DNA of 34,270 nucleotides, from assembly GCA_002840785.1 (NCBI GenBank), contig PHCH01000067.1, positions 1 to 34,270 of the forward strand. Direction: 5' to 3'. Each line of letters opens with the position of its first letter. Position 1 is the first letter of the stretch. The translations under genes were made by a program, and so were the position numbers. This DNA comes from Betaproteobacteria bacterium HGW-Betaproteobacteria-4. Its GTDB lineage: Bacteria; Pseudomonadota; Gammaproteobacteria; Burkholderiales; Rhodocyclaceae. This document shows positions 32,080-34,270 of the stretch, in pieces. The notes below the pieces were generated by a model. It saw nothing but the letters and a program-made list of their open reading frames with translations, was not told the DNA's origin and did not search any database.

Positions 32080-32499
32080 ATGGCAGGTATTGATCAAGAC
32101 ACACCGATACCCAGCGAAATCAAGCTGCACCAAAAATCGCGCAGGCTCGAGTTGATCTATGGCGAAGGCGAAAGCTATTCGCTGGACTTCGAATATCTGC
32201 GGGTCTACACACCCTCGGCCGAAGCTCGCGGGCACGGTCCGGGTCAGGAAACCCTGCAAACGGGAAAACGTGAGGTCAACATCGAGCGGATAGAACCCGT
32301 CGGCACCTATGCCCTGCGTCTGGTCTTCTCCGATGGTCACGACAGCGGACTTTATTCGTGGGACATGCTCTACAACCTGGGCAAGCATCACGATGAGCTT
32401 TGGCAGGACTATCTCGCGCAAATCGAAAAGCAGGGACTGTCCCGCGATATCGACACTTCAACACGTCCGGCAGCGGGAAGCTGCGGCCATCATCACTGA
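32080..32499 (+). CDS. DUF971 domain protein
   Basis: A 139-residue protein with the DUF971 pattern, also called the gamma-butyrobetaine hydroxylase N-terminal-like domain: [59 protein letters not shown] and [13 protein letters not shown]. It ends with a SCGHHH tail that could bind metal. Related domains act in Fe-S or tRNA-linked proteins, but the function is not settled. The ATG at 32080 follows a GGAG-containing leader. The ubiE start is 4 nt after the stop, suggesting coupling. Homologues are commonly next to ubiE in betaproteobacteria. Confidence 0.88.
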   Translation: MAGIDQDTPIPSEIKLHQKSRRLELIYGEGESYSLDFEYLRVYTPSAEARGHGPGQETLQTGKREVNIERIEPVGTYALRLVFSDGHDSGLYSWDMLYNLGKHHDELWQDYLAQIEKQGLSRDIDTSTRPAAGSCGHHH

Positions 32500-32503
32500 A
32501 ATC

Positions 32504-33241
32504 ATGAACAACGATAAAACCCATTTTGGTTACGAAACCGTTGCCGAGCAGGAGAAGGCTCGTCGCGTCGCCGACGTGTTCGACTCGGTCGCCAGTCGTT
32601 ACGATCTCATGAACGACCTGATGTCCGGCGGCATGCACCGTCTGTGGAAGGCCTTCACCATCCAGCGTAGCGGTGTTCGCGAGGGCTCGCGGGTCCTCGA
32701 CGTCGCTGGCGGCACGGGTGACCTGTCGCTGGCCTTTGCTAAGCGGGTCGGCAAAAGCGGCCAAGTCTGGCTGACGGATATCAATAACGCGATGCTGGCC
32801 CGTGGCCGCGACCGCCTGCTCGACAAAGGCTACATGCTGCCCGTGGCGCAATGTGACGCGGAAAAGCTGCCCTTCCCGGACGACTGGTTCGATTGCGTTA
32901 CCGTCGCCTTCGGCCTGCGCAACATGACGCACAAGGATGCCGCGCTGGCCGAAATGCGACGCGTCCTGCGTCCGGGTGGCCGCCTGCTGGTACTGGAGTT
33001 CTCGCAGGTCTGGAAGCCGCTGGCGCCGCTCTATGATTTCTATTCATTCAAAGTGATTCCGCGCGTCGGCCAGTTGGTAACAAACGACTCCGACAGCTAT
33101 CGCTATCTCTCCGAGTCGATTCGCGTCCATCCCGGTCAGGAGGAGCTGAAAACGATGATGGAGCAGGTCGGCCTTGAAAAAGTTGAGTATTTCAATCTGG
33201 CCCTCGGAGTCGTCGCCCTGCATCGCGGATTCAAGTTCTAG
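32504..33241 (+). CDS. ubiE: Ubiquinone/menaquinone C-methyltransferase UbiE
   Basis: A 245-residue SAM-dependent methyltransferase of quinone synthesis (2-methoxy-6-polyprenyl-benzoquinol and demethylmenaquinone). The start [20 protein letters not shown] is at the ATG at 32504, and the in-frame sequence upstream lies within the DUF971 gene. The motifs [52 protein letters not shown] and [12 protein letters not shown] are typical. Complete and close to the E. coli length. ubiJ follows after 11 nt. Confidence 0.97.
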   Translation: MNNDKTHFGYETVAEQEKARRVADVFDSVASRYDLMNDLMSGGMHRLWKAFTIQRSGVREGSRVLDVAGGTGDLSLAFAKRVGKSGQVWLTDINNAMLARGRDRLLDKGYMLPVAQCDAEKLPFPDDWFDCVTVAFGLRNMTHKDAALAEMRRVLRPGGRLLVLEFSQVWKPLAPLYDFYSFKVIPRVGQLVTNDSDSYRYLSESIRVHPGQEELKTMMEQVGLEKVEYFNLALGVVALHRGFKF

Positions 33242-33252
33242 GCCGGCATGCA

Positions 33253-33822
33253 ATGGAAGTGCTTAGTCCACTAGTCATTCGTGTTCTGAATCATTTGATT
33301 CAAGGTGAAAGTTGGGCGCAGACACGGTTAATTGCGCACTCCGGCGCTCAGCTACTGATTGATTCCGGAATTTTTGTCCTCCGGTTGGGCATCGACGAGC
33401 GAGGGCTGTTTCATGTTGGCGACAAAGCACTCCAAGCCGATGTCAGCATCACCTTGCCATCGGATTTGCCGGCTCGTTTTCTATTCAACCGCGATACGCT
33501 GTTCTCCTCGGTGAAACTTGGCGGCTCCGCCGATATCGCCGAAAGCCTCGCGTTCGTGTTGCGCAATCTGCGATGGGATAGCGAGGCCGATCTGGCGCAA
33601 TTGGTCGGCGACATTCCGGCCAGGCGCCTTGCCCGGTTCGGCCAGATACTGGCAGCGGCAATTCAGGACGCGGTCGGACGGGTTACCAAGAATTTCTCTG
33701 AATACGCTGTTGAAGAGGCTGGAATGCTGGCGTTAAACCGTGACGTAACCGCATTCGGTAGTGCAGTGAGTTGTTTGCAGGACGATGTGGCCAGACTGGA
33801 AAAGCGTATTTCCAAGCTGTAA
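33253..33822 (+). CDS. ubiJ: Ubiquinone biosynthesis accessory factor UbiJ (SCP2 domain)
   Basis: A 189-residue protein with an SCP2-type lipid-binding domain (about residues 20-125; for example LIDSGIFVLRLGIDERGLF, ADVSITLPSDLPARFLF and VKLGGSADIAESLAFVLRN). The helical C-terminus (RNLRWDSEADLAQLVGDI; DDVARLEKRISKL) forms a coiled coil. UbiJ binds the UbiK partner and lipid intermediates of ubiquinone in E. coli. The ATG at 33253 lies 11 nt after ubiE. In many bacteria ubiB follows, but here the operon ends at a strong terminator and ubiB is not in the window. Confidence 0.9.
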   Translation: MEVLSPLVIRVLNHLIQGESWAQTRLIAHSGAQLLIDSGIFVLRLGIDERGLFHVGDKALQADVSITLPSDLPARFLFNRDTLFSSVKLGGSADIAESLAFVLRNLRWDSEADLAQLVGDIPARRLARFGQILAAAIQDAVGRVTKNFSEYAVEEAGMLALNRDVTAFGSAVSCLQDDVARLEKRISKL

Positions 33823-33845
33823 TGAATTTACCGCCGGTTATAAAT

Positions 33846-33874
33846 AAAAAAGGCAGCCTAGGCTGCCTTTTTTT
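33846..33874. terminator. Bidirectional intrinsic terminator between ubiJ and atpC
   Basis: The perfect palindrome GGCAGCCTAGGCTGCC (33852-33867) is flanked by A6 on the left and T7 on the right (33868-33874), a classic two-way terminator for convergent genes. It follows the ubiJ stop by about 24 nt and the atpC stop, on the other strand, by about 17 nt. Confidence 0.93.
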
Positions 33875-33891
33875 GCTCCGGAATTCCGGAT

Positions 33892-34270
33892 TTAGTGCGT
33901 GTGCTTGCGCAGACGCTGGATCGCTTGCAACTGGGCAACCGCTTGCGCCAGTTCTGCTTCAGCAGCGGCGTAATCCATTTCCGCGTTCCGATTGGCAAGT
34001 GCTTCCTCGGCGTGCTTCTTGGCTTCCAGTGCCTTGGCTTCGTCCAGATCGTGGGCACGAATCGCAGTATCAGCCAACACGGTAATCATGTCGGGCTGAA
34101 CTTCCAGCATGCCACCGGAAACATACACCAACTCGAAATCGCTCTGGTTCGGCACCTTCAAACGAATGGTGCCGGGCTTGATGCGAGTCAGAAGCGGTGT
34201 GTGACGCGGAAGAATACCGAGTTCCCCGGCTTCGCCGGGGAACACTGCGATTTCCACCAGGCCGGAGAAG
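33892..34270 (-). CDS. atpC: ATP synthase F1 subunit epsilon, 5'-truncated by window end
   Basis: About 126 visible residues, starting within [20 protein letters not shown], a typical epsilon N-terminal segment, and running on through [36 protein letters not shown] and a C-terminal helical pair ([28 protein letters not shown]). Roughly 16 N-terminal residues lie beyond 34270. It regulates and couples the F1 ATPase as part of the central stalk. The usual neighbour atpD is expected just outside. The 3' end faces the shared terminator with ubiJ. Confidence 0.95.
   Translation of the reverse strand, partial: FSGLVEIAVFPGEAGELGILPRHTPLLTRIKPGTIRLKVPNQSDFELVYVSGGMLEVQPDMITVLADTAIRAHDLDEAKALEAKKHAEEALANRNAEMDYAAAEAELAQAVAQLQAIQRLRKHTH

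Noticed and set aside
33878..33889. CCGGAATTCCGG palindrome near the terminator
   Set aside because: It is short, lies at the shared 3' gap of convergent genes beside a strong terminator, and does not fit an operator position.

Overview
The window looks like chromosomal DNA of a betaproteobacterium of the Rhodocyclales type (Dechloromonas/Azonexus-like). This is inferred from GC-rich coding sequence, an hpf-ptsN-hprK nitrogen-PTS cluster, a fused FAD/Fe-S oxidoreductase of the DUF3683 type, a DUF1631 protein, a ubiE-ubiJ pair and the end of an ATP synthase operon. No rRNA, tRNA, CRISPR array, phage or transposase gene was found. Most genes are housekeeping. The unusual material lies between the genes.

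Layout. 1-2109 (+): hpf, ptsN, hprK and a small exported PsiF-repeat protein. 2163-7931 (-): FIST sensor protein, large hybrid histidine kinase, ttcA (tRNA thiolation) and a nucleotidyl cyclase-like/FHA protein. 8027-11468: a MidA-type methyltransferase, an unrecognised protein, a YjfB-like motility peptide, an alpha/beta hydrolase and a DUF2905 membrane peptide. 11433-17627 (-): apparent operon of lytic transglycosylase, DUF1631 protein, NDUFA9-like reductase and cca. 17642-18214 (+): 5-formyl-THF cyclo-ligase. 18204-20561 (-): cysK, a PatB/MalY C-S lyase and a small membrane protein, linking cysteine synthesis to C-S cleavage. 20562-22788: a more accessory-looking stretch with an AT-rich leader, an exported protein and a degenerate GSU2403-type nucleotidyltransferase under a palindromic operator array. 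22789-25830: azlCD (branched-chain amino-acid export), ilvA and a frameshifted yqaA. 26023-29856: 1277-residue FAD/Fe-S oxidoreductase. 29968-33822 (+): HIT protein, PilZ-like protein, DUF971 protein, ubiE and ubiJ. 33892-34270 (-): partial atpC.

The main discovery candidates are: (i) a family of seven short dispersed repeats, about 43 bp each and without indels, of which six are intergenic and one lies in frame inside patB; (ii) a double palindrome of TTACCCAATAA half-sites over the promoter of the nucleotidyltransferase-like gene, with no recognisable regulator gene beside it; (iii) a cryptic PilZ-like domain in a protein encoded beside a HIT protein. There is also a frameshifted yqaA and a 217-nt out-of-phase gene overlap. 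No complete new defence or mobile system is evident.
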